Shown piece by piece: positions 23,174 to 31,095 of a DNA stretch of 41,241 nt. The translations under genes and the position numbers were made by a program. Under the pieces are notes generated by a model that ran no database searches, was not told where the DNA came from, and saw only the letters and a list, made by a program, of their open reading frames with translations. The stretch spans positions 3,203,560-3,244,800 of the forward strand of contig NZ_LR698973.1 in assembly GCF_902381825.1 (NCBI RefSeq), given 5' to 3'. This DNA comes from Pseudocoprococcus catus. Lineage in GTDB: Bacteria > Bacillota > Clostridia > Lachnospirales > Lachnospiraceae. How positions within the stretch are numbered: the stretch's first letter is position 1; every line of letters starts with the position of its first letter.

Positions 23174-23213
23174 AAGCTCATAGTTGTGTGTAAACGCATA
23201 GCTATGGGCTTTT
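23174..23213 (+). terminator. Strong terminator hairpin
   Basis: AAGCTCATAG (23174-23183) pairs with CTATGGGCTT (23202-23211) over 10 bp with one G-T pair; the inner TGTGTG/CGCATA continues the stem to a 4-nt loop. Four T follow. The rest of 23000-23402 holds direct repeat B and a leader with no further gene seen. Confidence 0.65.
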
Positions 23214-23402
23214 GGCATATAAAAAGTCATATGGGAAATAAATATAAAAATTCACTTTCTGTTTGAAGGCTTTTTGTGTATACTAAAAGTAGCAGGAACA
23301 TCTTTGCGAAGGAGACAAAGAATTGGCCTCGGGCTTTATGAGGGGATTCGGACAGGTCAGTCGCAACAAAGTGTTTCTGATGATGTTGCAGGAGGAAAGT
23401 TT

Positions 23403-25343
23403 ATGGGAACACGAAAAAAATTTTTGTCATTGTTGCTGATGATTGTATTACTGCTTCCGATTGGAATGGGGATTCATGTGGAAGCGGCAGTCGAGACAAA
23501 ACAAGTAGATGTTTTGTTTACACACGATACGCATTCGCATCTGAACAGTTTTTCGACAATTGTAGATGGGGAGCAAAAGGAAGTCGGCGGATTTGCAAAA
23601 ATAAAAACGCTGATCGACGAGAAGAAGAAAGTAAATCCAGATACACTTGTTCTGGATGGCGGCGATTTTTCAATGGGAACGCTGATTCAGACGGTTTATG
23701 ATACGGAAGCGGCAGAGCTGCGCATGCTTGGTTTCCTTGGGTATGATGTTACGACGTTTGGCAATCACGAATACGATTATCGTTCAAAGGGTCTGGCGAA
23801 TATGCTGAAGGCAGCTGTAAAATCCGGTGGGACATTGCCGGCACTGGTCGTTTGTAATGTGGATTGGGACAGTATGGAACAGGCTGGACTAAGTGACGGA
23901 CAGCAACAGATTCAGTCTGCTTTTGAAACATACGGTGTGAAAGATTACGTTGTGCTTCAAAAGGGAAATGTAAAAATTGCAGTAGTAGGTGTCTTTGGAA
24001 CAGACGCTTTGAAATGCGCACCGACATGCGAACTGATCTTTAAAGATCCGGTGGAGGCCGTTAAGGAAACTGTAGAGGAAATCAAGAAGAATGAAGATGT
24101 CGATATGATTGCCTGCGTGTCTCATGGCGGCACGTGGGAGGATGAGTCGAAGTCGGAGGATGAAATCCTCGCAAAAGCAGTGCCGGATATTGATCTGATC
24201 ATCAGCGGACATTCGCATACGGAGCTGAAAACAGCCATTTGCCATGGCGATACATACGTTGTTTCCTGTGGTGAATACGGAAGAAATCTCGGTTCCCTGT
24301 CGATGACACAGAAAGCGGACGGCCGATGGGAGCTGACAGATTATACGTTGATTCCGGTGTCTTCGGATGTCGAGCCGGATCAGGCAACGCAGGAAAGAAT
24401 CAATGCATTAATGGATACGGTGGATACGAACTACCTTGCTGATTTTGGTTATACAAGAGAAGAAGTGCTTGCAGAAAATGCGGTGGAATTCAACAGTCTG
24501 GATGAAATGGGGACAAAGCATGAGGAGCTGAATCTCGGTGATATCATGTCCGATGCGTATATTTATGCTGTCGAAAATTCAGAGTATTTTGATGGCGATC
24601 CGGTAGATGTAGCCGTTGTTCCAAGTGGTACGGTGCGAGACACTTATACAAAGGGCAACCTGACAGTTGAAGATATTTTCAATTCATTTTCATTAGGTAT
24701 CGGCAAAGACGGTGTACCCGGATATCCGCTGATTGACGCTTATCTGACAGGAAAAGAGCTGAAACTGGCAGCAGAAGTGGATGCTTCCGTTTCTGATTTT
24801 ATGACAACAGCGCGGTTATATTGCAGTGGTTTGAATTTTACTTACAATCCGAATCGAATGATTTTAAATAAAGTGACGGACTGTTATCTGACGCGCAAAG
24901 ACGGGGAAAGAATCGAAATCCAGGATGATCAGCTGTATCATGTTGTGACAGATTTATATACCGGACAAATGCTTGGATCCGTCATGGATCTGTCGTACGG
25001 GTTATTGTCGCTTCAGCCAAAGGACAAGGATGGTCATCCGATTGAAAATCTGGAAGATTACGCAATTATGGAAGGCGACAGAGAGTTAAAGGCCTGGGAC
25101 GCGATTGCCAGATATATGCAGTCTTTTGATGATACGGATGGGGATGGCATTGCCAATGTACCTGAGTATTATGCGGCGACACACGGGCGTAAGGTGGTGG
25201 ATGACAGTAAAAATATCCTGGATCTTGTGAAACATCCGAACAAGTTCTCTGTGATCATTATCATGATCTGTCTGATTGTTGTTGTCATCATTGTGCTTGT
25301 GATCGTTCTGATCCGCAAGCTGGTTCGGAAAGCCAGAAAGTAA
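23403..25343 (+). CDS. Membrane-anchored 5'-nucleotidase/metallophosphatase (UshA/YfkN type)
   Basis: 646 residues from ATG 23403, 7 nt after AGGAGG; the upstream extension to 23274 has no ribosome binding site. Signal peptide (residues ~1-29). Metallophosphoesterase domain with all metal motifs: THDTHSH (Asp42, His44), LDGGDFSMG, GNHEYDY (Asn121, His122), VSHGG and SGHSHTE (His270, His272). 5'-nucleotidase C-terminal domain from ~370 (LGDIMSDAYIYAVEN; VAVVPSGTVRDTYTKGNLT; YLTGKELKLAAEV). A TM helix at ~615-637 followed by RKLVRKARK anchors it outside the cell. It should hydrolyse extracellular nucleotides or related phosphoesters. The two lipoproteins at 1892 and 13636 carry only the C-domain of this enzyme class. 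Confidence 0.9.
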   Translation: MGTRKKFLSLLLMIVLLLPIGMGIHVEAAVETKQVDVLFTHDTHSHLNSFSTIVDGEQKEVGGFAKIKTLIDEKKKVNPDTLVLDGGDFSMGTLIQTVYDTEAAELRMLGFLGYDVTTFGNHEYDYRSKGLANMLKAAVKSGGTLPALVVCNVDWDSMEQAGLSDGQQQIQSAFETYGVKDYVVLQKGNVKIAVVGVFGTDALKCAPTCELIFKDPVEAVKETVEEIKKNEDVDMIACVSHGGTWEDESKSEDEILAKAVPDIDLIISGHSHTELKTAICHGDTYVVSCGEYGRNLGSLSMTQKADGRWELTDYTLIPVSSDVEPDQATQERINALMDTVDTNYLADFGYTREEVLAENAVEFNSLDEMGTKHEELNLGDIMSDAYIYAVENSEYFDGDPVDVAVVPSGTVRDTYTKGNLTVEDIFNSFSLGIGKDGVPGYPLIDAYLTGKELKLAAEVDASVSDFMTTARLYCSGLNFTYNPNRMILNKVTDCYLTRKDGERIEIQDDQLYHVVTDLYTGQMLGSVMDLSYGLLSLQPKDKDGHPIENLEDYAIMEGDRELKAWDAIARYMQSFDDTDGDGIANVPEYYAATHGRKVVDDSKNILDLVKHPNKFSVIIIMICLIVVVIIVLVIVLIRKLVRKARK

Positions 25344-25397
25344 CATAATATCGAAGAGACGACATCCATATGAAGTGACAGGAGGGTAAAGACAAAT

Positions 25398-26369
25398 ATG
25401 ATTATTTCAAATCAACAGGACAATGAGATGGAGCATTTAAATAAAAGGATTCAGACAGTGGCTGTTCTTGGCGCCGGTGCAGTGGGCTGCTATTTAATTG
25501 CGGGCCTTGCGCCAAAGCTTGGTGAAAACCTCTGGATTATCGCAGAAGGCAGCAGAAAAGAGCGGCTGAAAAAGGAAGGTCTGACAATCAACGATTGTCA
25601 GCTGTCACTTTGCGTAAAAACACCTCAGGAGGCTAAAGGTGCCGATCTTCTGATTGTAGCTGTCAAATACGGCAGTCTTGAAGGAAGTCTGGATGCCATT
25701 GAACAGATCGTTGATGATGAGACGATCGTGATGAGTGTGATGAACGGTGTTGACAGTGAAGAGATCATTGGCCACCGGATCGGCATGCAGCATATGATGT
25801 ATTCGATGATCAAAATCGCATCCGAGCGCACCGGCCATTGCGTCCGTTTTAATCCGGAAGTGACGGAGGGTGTTTATTTTGGGGAGGCGGACGGCAGCCT
25901 GTCGTGGCGTGTTGCGGCGATCGAGAATCTTTTCAATGATTCCGGTGTGCGATTCCATATTTCAGAAGATATCCTCAAAAAAATATGGGCGAAATATGCC
26001 CTGAATATTAGTATGAATCTGCCGCAGGCCATCATCGGATGTGGTCTGGGCGGTTACAGAGACAGTGCGTATGTGATGGATATCAGTACAAAATTAAAGG
26101 ACGAGGTAGTGGCAGTGGCCCTGGCCGTCGGCATCGATATCCGGGAGGAAAAGGCGGCGAGCTTTGACAGCCGGACGGTTTCACCGAAGGCCCGTTTCTC
26201 AACACTTCAGGATCTGGATGCCAAGCGGCACACAGAAGTGGATATGTTTTCGGGAGTGCTCGTCCGACTTGGAAAGCAGTTTGGAATTCCGACGCCATAC
26301 AATGCGTTGGCGCTGGATATCATCAAGGCACTTGAAGAAAAAAATGACGGCAGGTTTGATTATCAATAA
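25398..26369 (+). CDS. 2-dehydropantoate 2-reductase family protein (PanE/ApbA-like)
   Basis: 323 residues. The N-terminal Rossmann motif VAVLGAGAVGCYLIAGL (GxGxxG) binds NADPH; VMNGVDSEEIIGHRIG and KKIWAKYALNISMNLP with the family Lys and Asn follow, and the C-terminal helical domain has KARFSTLQDLDAKRHTEVD. The canonical enzyme reduces ketopantoate for coenzyme A synthesis, but no other pantothenate gene is nearby and the family contains many paralogues, so the exact substrate is open. GGAGG lies 12 nt from ATG 25398; ATG 25428 is an alternative start that removes only a non-conserved leader. It may share a transcript with the next lipoprotein gene, 20 bp downstream. Confidence 0.85.
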   Translation: MIISNQQDNEMEHLNKRIQTVAVLGAGAVGCYLIAGLAPKLGENLWIIAEGSRKERLKKEGLTINDCQLSLCVKTPQEAKGADLLIVAVKYGSLEGSLDAIEQIVDDETIVMSVMNGVDSEEIIGHRIGMQHMMYSMIKIASERTGHCVRFNPEVTEGVYFGEADGSLSWRVAAIENLFNDSGVRFHISEDILKKIWAKYALNISMNLPQAIIGCGLGGYRDSAYVMDISTKLKDEVVAVALAVGIDIREEKAASFDSRTVSPKARFSTLQDLDAKRHTEVDMFSGVLVRLGKQFGIPTPYNALALDIIKALEEKNDGRFDYQ

Positions 26370-26389
26370 CCCGGGGAGGAAATAGAGAA

Positions 26390-27202
26390 ATGAAAAAGAG
26401 AGTAATCACAGGGATGATGACAGCATCGGTAATAGTCAGCCTGGCAGGCTGTGGTGCAGGTCAGAAGGAGACCGTGGAAAGTACGGCACCGGCAACAATG
26501 ACAGAAACAGTTGCGGCCTCTCAGGCGGAGACAGCTGAAGTGACCGAGACAGAGACGACGGTGCAGGCAGACCGTGCATCAAGAATCAAAGCCTATCAGG
26601 CAGCATTGGAAAATATTTATCAGAATCATATTTTGCCGGACGGATCAGAATTGAGAGATGACATCAGTGGTGAGATGTCAGGCAACAAATTTGCTGTTTA
26701 CGATGTTGATCATGACGGCAGAGAAGAGCTTGTTTTCTGCTATACGGCAACAAGCATGGCGTCAATGACAGCGAAGATTTATGATTACGATGAAGCAAGC
26801 GGTGAATTGTATGAGGAACTTTCGCAGTTTCCGATGCTGACATTTTATGACAATGCGACCATCGGAGCCGGTATTTCGCATAATCAGGGCTATGCCGGTG
26901 AGTTCTGGCCGTATACGTTTTATACTTATGATGCAGCCAATGACAGCTACCGGGCCGAATACTTTGTCGATGCCTGGGATAAATCTTTATCCGAGGTTAA
27001 TTATAACGGGGAAGCCTTCCCGGATGATGCGGACAAAGACGGGGATGGCATTGTATATTACCTGGAGGCGCCGGATGGTAGTGAAACCGGCGAGCCGCTC
27101 GACAAGGATGCTTTTGATCAATGGATCAGTGAGAATGTCGGCAAGGAAGAAAACATTCCGTTTCAGGATTTGACAGAAGATGCAATCAGTCAGATTCAGT
27201 AA
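26390..27202 (+). CDS. Lipoprotein with EF-hand-like Asp loops, function unknown
   Basis: 270 residues. Signal peptide with lipobox VSLAGC, then a Thr/Glu/Ala-rich linker (residues ~25-65) and a folded domain. Two Asp-rich loops resemble EF-hand/FG-GAP calcium sites: YDVDHDGREELVF and DADKDGDGI. This pattern is common in uncharacterised surface lipoproteins of gut Clostridia. No enzymatic motif seen. The gene lies between a reductase and an aldehyde dehydrogenase with no clear link to either. Confidence 0.8.
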   Translation: MKKRVITGMMTASVIVSLAGCGAGQKETVESTAPATMTETVAASQAETAEVTETETTVQADRASRIKAYQAALENIYQNHILPDGSELRDDISGEMSGNKFAVYDVDHDGREELVFCYTATSMASMTAKIYDYDEASGELYEELSQFPMLTFYDNATIGAGISHNQGYAGEFWPYTFYTYDAANDSYRAEYFVDAWDKSLSEVNYNGEAFPDDADKDGDGIVYYLEAPDGSETGEPLDKDAFDQWISENVGKEENIPFQDLTEDAISQIQ

Positions 27203-27272
27203 AAAAGAAAGAAATATACATGCGTTGACTGTGTTTTTATAGAAACAGAAGGTGCGTAGGGGGGAATTGGGG

Positions 27273-28652
27273 ATGGAGCAGAGAAAAATCAGAACACTGG
27301 TCAATAGACAACGCAGGTTCTTTTATACAGGGAAAACGCAGCATATGGCATTTCGTGAGATGGCTCTGAGACGGCTGCAGATCAGCATTATGGCACATGA
27401 GGATGAGATTAACCGGGCACTCAGGCTGGATCTCGGCAAAAGCGCATCTGAAGCGTATATGTGTGAAACCGGCATGGTGCTGGCAGAGATCAGCTATATG
27501 CTCAAGCATATGCGGCAGTTTGGCAAGAATCAGACTGTGCGGACACCGCTGGCCCAGTTCGCGTCCAGAAGCTTCAGAAAGCCGTCGCCATATGGGGTGA
27601 CGCTGATCATGAGTCCGTGGAATTATCCGTTTCTTCTGACGATGGAGCCACTTGTGGATGCGCTGGCAGCAGGCAATACAGCAATCGTCAAGCCGAGCGC
27701 TTACTCACCTTTTACGAGTGAGATCATGGAGAAGATCATATCGGAATGTCTGCCCCAAAAATACGTTGCGGTTGTGAACGGCGGACGTAAAGAGAATCAG
27801 TGGCTGTTAAAGGAAAAGTTTGATTATATCTTTTTTACAGGCAGTCAGGCAGTAGGTAAAGAAGTGATGGCACATGCGGCAAAGCATCTGACACCGGTGA
27901 CATTGGAACTCGGAGGCAAAAGCCCGTGTATTGTTGACGAGACAGCCAATATAAAGCTGGCGGCCAGACGCATTGTCTTTGGTAAATATCTGAACTGCGG
28001 GCAGACCTGTGTGGCACCGGATTATGTGTACTGCGCGGCTTCTGTTAAAGATGCACTTGTTGACGAGATGAAGAAACAGATCCGGAAGCAGTTTGGAGAC
28101 GATCCGCTGGCGAATGCCAATTACGGCCGCATTGTCAATGAGAAGCATTTCAGACGTCTGCTTGGACTGATCGATCCAACAAAGGTTGTCGCAGGCGGCG
28201 TGTGTGACAGCTCACTCCTTCAGATTGCACCGACAATCATGGATCATGTGACATTTGAAGATGCTGTGATGCAGGAAGAAATATTCGGACCGATTCTGCC
28301 GGTGATGACGTTTCCTTCACTGGATGCGGTGATCAGTCAGATCAATCACAGAGAGCATCCGCTCGCCTTATATATGTTTACGGAGAGCAAGGCTAATGCT
28401 GATCGTGTGATGACAAATTGTGGTTTTGGCGGTGGCTGTATCAATGATACGGTGATTCACCTGGCGACAAGTGAGATGGGCTTCGGCGGTTTTGGAGAGA
28501 GCGGCATGGGATCTTACCATGGCAAGACAGGTTTTGACACGTTTAGTCATTATAAGAGTATTGTCGATAAGAAGACATGGCTGGATCTTCCAATGCGCTA
28601 TCAGCCGTATAATAAAGTTTTTGATTTTCTGATCCGGCTGTTTATGCACTAA
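27273..28652 (+). CDS. NAD(P)-dependent aldehyde dehydrogenase
   Basis: 459 residues from ATG 27273 (AGGGGGGA 8 nt upstream); a GTG at 27252 lacks such a site. ALDH class-3-like (fatty/aromatic aldehyde type, no N-terminal extension): SPWNYPFLLTMEPLVDALAA, cofactor loop FFTGSQAVGKEVM, catalytic general base Glu212 in LELGGKSP and nucleophile Cys246 in NCGQTCVAPDY, then QEEIFGPILPV. The C-terminus (RYQPYNKVFDFLIRLFMH) is hydrophobic and may associate with the membrane, as in fatty aldehyde dehydrogenases. It oxidises an aldehyde to a carboxylate; substrate not deducible. Confidence 0.92.
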   Translation: MEQRKIRTLVNRQRRFFYTGKTQHMAFREMALRRLQISIMAHEDEINRALRLDLGKSASEAYMCETGMVLAEISYMLKHMRQFGKNQTVRTPLAQFASRSFRKPSPYGVTLIMSPWNYPFLLTMEPLVDALAAGNTAIVKPSAYSPFTSEIMEKIISECLPQKYVAVVNGGRKENQWLLKEKFDYIFFTGSQAVGKEVMAHAAKHLTPVTLELGGKSPCIVDETANIKLAARRIVFGKYLNCGQTCVAPDYVYCAASVKDALVDEMKKQIRKQFGDDPLANANYGRIVNEKHFRRLLGLIDPTKVVAGGVCDSSLLQIAPTIMDHVTFEDAVMQEEIFGPILPVMTFPSLDAVISQINHREHPLALYMFTESKANADRVMTNCGFGGGCINDTVIHLATSEMGFGGFGESGMGSYHGKTGFDTFSHYKSIVDKKTWLDLPMRYQPYNKVFDFLIRLFMH

Positions 28653-28691
28653 TGACTGTGCGTTGAAACCGGATTTTCAAAAGAGATAGAC

Positions 28692-28720
28692 TTGTACTTA
28701 TACGTATTATTTGATATGAT
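28692..28720 (+). promoter_or_regulatory. Promoter of the aminotransferase pair
   Basis: TTGTAC (28692-28697), 17 bp, TATGAT (28715-28720); about 70 nt of leader precede ATG 28794. Confidence 0.6.
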
Positions 28721-28793
28721 AAAAGACGATTTAATTTAGTTGTGCGCCGAATTAAAGTGATGGCGGCAACAAGACTGGATGGAGGAAATTATC

Positions 28794-29987
28794 ATGGTTA
28801 TTGCAAAAAGAATGGAGCCACTTGTTGCAGGCAGCTCTATTATCCGTAAATTATTCGAAGAAGGCAAGGAAATGGCCAAAGAAGTGGGCGCTGAGAATGT
28901 CTATGATTACAGTCTGGGCAATCCAAGTGTTCCGGCACCGGACGCTGTCAAATCGTCGATTATCAAAATCCTGGATACAGAGGATCCACTTTTTGTGCAT
29001 GGCTATATGAGCAATTCCGGCTACGAGGAAGTCAGACAGGCTGTGGCGGACAATCTGAATGAGCGTTTCCAGTGGCAATATAAAATGGAAGATATCATTA
29101 TGACGGTGGGAGCAGCTTCCGGTATCAATGATATCCTGAATTTATTTTTGGACAGCGGTGATGAAGTGGTGGTCTTTGCCCCTTTCTTCGGTGAATACAG
29201 AAACTATGTGATTACCGCAGGCGGTGTTTTAAAGGCAGTGCCGGCAGACACAGAGACCTTCCAGATTAATATTGACGGATTGGATGCGGTGATCACGGAG
29301 AAGACGAAACTGATCATTGTCAATAATCCGAATAATCCAACCGGCGTCATCTATTCAGGAGACACTCTGGATCAGCTGCAGAAGGCACTGGAGCGGGCCG
29401 AGGCGCGTATTGGGCATCCGCTGTATGTTATTTCGGATGAACCATACAGAGAGCTTGTTTATGATGATAACGAGCTGCCGTTTATGCCGGCTCATGTCAA
29501 AAACTGTCTGATTGTTTACTCTTTCAGCAAGTCTCTTTCTCTTCCGGGAGAGCGTATTGGCTATATCGCTGTTTCACCGAAGATGGATTATTATGAAGAA
29601 GTAAAAGCCGGACTGGTCACTACGAACAGAATAGGCAGTGTGAATGCCCCATCACTGATGCAGCTTGTCATCAAAGAGTGTCTGAATGAGCGCCCTCAGA
29701 TTGAAGTTTACGATCAGAACAGAAAGATGCTCTATGAGCATCTGACAGCGCTTGGCTTTGAATGTCTGAAGCCACAGGGCGCCTTTTATCTTTTTGTGAA
29801 ATCACCGATCGAAGATTATGCCGCTTTTGTAGAAGAAGGCAAGAAACAGCATATTCTGATGGTGGATGCCTCAAGTTTTGGATGCCCGGGCTATGTGCGT
29901 CTGGCTTATTGTGTATCCCCTGAGATGATCAAGCGTTCTTTCCCGGCCTTTGAGAGACTGGCAGAAGCATGCAAGGCAATGAGATAG
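28794..29987 (+). CDS. Pyridoxal-phosphate aminotransferase, class I/II (aspartate-aminotransferase-like)
   Basis: 397 residues from ATG 28794, 8 nt after GGAGG; the upstream ATG 28779 overlaps that site. Fold-type I features: DYSLGNPSVPAPDAVKSSI, the GAASGINDIL cofactor cup, VNNPNNPTG, SDEPYRELVYDD, Schiff-base Lys246 in YSFSKSLSLPGERIGYIAV and the C-terminal YVRLAYCVSP containing the substrate-carboxylate Arg. It transfers amino groups between an amino acid and a 2-oxo acid; whether Asp, Ala or an aromatic acid is preferred is not readable. The HisC-like gene follows 17 bp downstream, so the two are probably co-transcribed. Confidence 0.92.
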   Translation: MVIAKRMEPLVAGSSIIRKLFEEGKEMAKEVGAENVYDYSLGNPSVPAPDAVKSSIIKILDTEDPLFVHGYMSNSGYEEVRQAVADNLNERFQWQYKMEDIIMTVGAASGINDILNLFLDSGDEVVVFAPFFGEYRNYVITAGGVLKAVPADTETFQINIDGLDAVITEKTKLIIVNNPNNPTGVIYSGDTLDQLQKALERAEARIGHPLYVISDEPYRELVYDDNELPFMPAHVKNCLIVYSFSKSLSLPGERIGYIAVSPKMDYYEEVKAGLVTTNRIGSVNAPSLMQLVIKECLNERPQIEVYDQNRKMLYEHLTALGFECLKPQGAFYLFVKSPIEDYAAFVEEGKKQHILMVDASSFGCPGYVRLAYCVSPEMIKRSFPAFERLAEACKAMR

Positions 29988-30004
29988 AGGAAGAGGTGAC
30001 CGAG

Positions 30005-31063
30005 ATGAAAGCATGGCAGGATAAAATTCGTTCAGTTGTACCCTATACACCGGGAGAACAGCCGAACAGACCGAATATGATCAAACTGAACACGAATGAG
30101 AATCCATACCCTCCGGCACCGGGGGTGCGAAAGGTTCTGAATACATTGGATGAAGATAAACTGAGACTTTACCCGGATCCGACGGCAGGTGTGCTTGTGA
30201 ACGCATTGGCAGATTATTATCATGTAGGAAAAGACCAGGTATTTACCGGTGTGGGCTCTGATGATGTGCTGGCCATTGCTTTTATGACATTTTTTAATTC
30301 AGATAAGCCGATCTTTTTCCCGGATATTACTTATTCTTTTTATCCGGTATGGGCGGATCTTTTTAAAGTGCCGTATGAGACAAAGCCACTGAAAGAGGAT
30401 TTTTCCATTTGTCCGCAGGATTATTATCCGGCCAACGGCGGTGTGATTTTCCCGAATCCGAATGCACCGACCTCCCACTATGAGGACTTATCTGTGATCC
30501 GAGAGATTCTGGACCACAATCAGGATGTGATTGTCATTGTTGATGAAGCATACATAGATTTTGCCGGCGAAAGTGCCCTGAGTCTGTTGGATGACTACGA
30601 AAATCTGCTGATCGTGCAGACATTTTCAAAGTCACGTTCCATGGCGGGAATGAGAATCGGTTATGCCATCGGTCATCCTGATCTGATCAAGGCCATGAAT
30701 GATGTGAAGTACTCCTTCAACTCCTACACAATGAGTCAAACTGCACTGGCACTCGGTGTAGAAGCCGTCAGAGATGATGTTTACTTCAAAGCATGCACCG
30801 CGAAGATCAGAGCAACCCGGGAAAAAGCCAAACAGGCATTTACAGCCCTTGGATTTACTTATCCGGAACCGGGGGCCAACTTTATTTTCGTCACTCATCC
30901 GGACTATCCGGCCAAAGAACTCTTTGCAGCCCTTCGCGAGAAAGATATCTATGTCCGCTACTTCGATAAACCGCGCATCAACAATTACCTGCGAGTCACC
31001 ATTGGAACGGATGAACAGATGGAAGCATTATTTGCGTTCCTAAAGGAATATATGAATCGATAA
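30005..31063 (+). CDS. hisC: Histidinol-phosphate aminotransferase-like enzyme
   Basis: 352 residues from ATG 30005 (GAGG ~8 nt upstream). HisC-type sequence throughout: IKLNTNENPYPPAPGV, RLYPDPTAGVL, GSDDVLAIAF, FPNPNAPT (the family usually has NPNNPTG), DEAYIDFAGESALSLL, Schiff-base Lys209 in TFSKSRSMAGMRIGYAI, and NYLRVTIGTDEQMEAL. HisC converts imidazole-acetol phosphate to histidinol phosphate and often serves aromatic amino acids too. No other his gene is in the window. Family certain; the histidine role is inferred from similarity only. Confidence 0.88.
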   Translation: MKAWQDKIRSVVPYTPGEQPNRPNMIKLNTNENPYPPAPGVRKVLNTLDEDKLRLYPDPTAGVLVNALADYYHVGKDQVFTGVGSDDVLAIAFMTFFNSDKPIFFPDITYSFYPVWADLFKVPYETKPLKEDFSICPQDYYPANGGVIFPNPNAPTSHYEDLSVIREILDHNQDVIVIVDEAYIDFAGESALSLLDDYENLLIVQTFSKSRSMAGMRIGYAIGHPDLIKAMNDVKYSFNSYTMSQTALALGVEAVRDDVYFKACTAKIRATREKAKQAFTALGFTYPEPGANFIFVTHPDYPAKELFAALREKDIYVRYFDKPRINNYLRVTIGTDEQMEALFAFLKEYMNR

Positions 31064-31095
31064 ATTAAATGTAGCGTCTAAAAAGGAGAAACAAA

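Noticed and set aside
22793..23199. Complete HicAB toxin-antitoxin module
   Set aside because: HicB is truncated and no HicA-like frame is present on either strand nearby.
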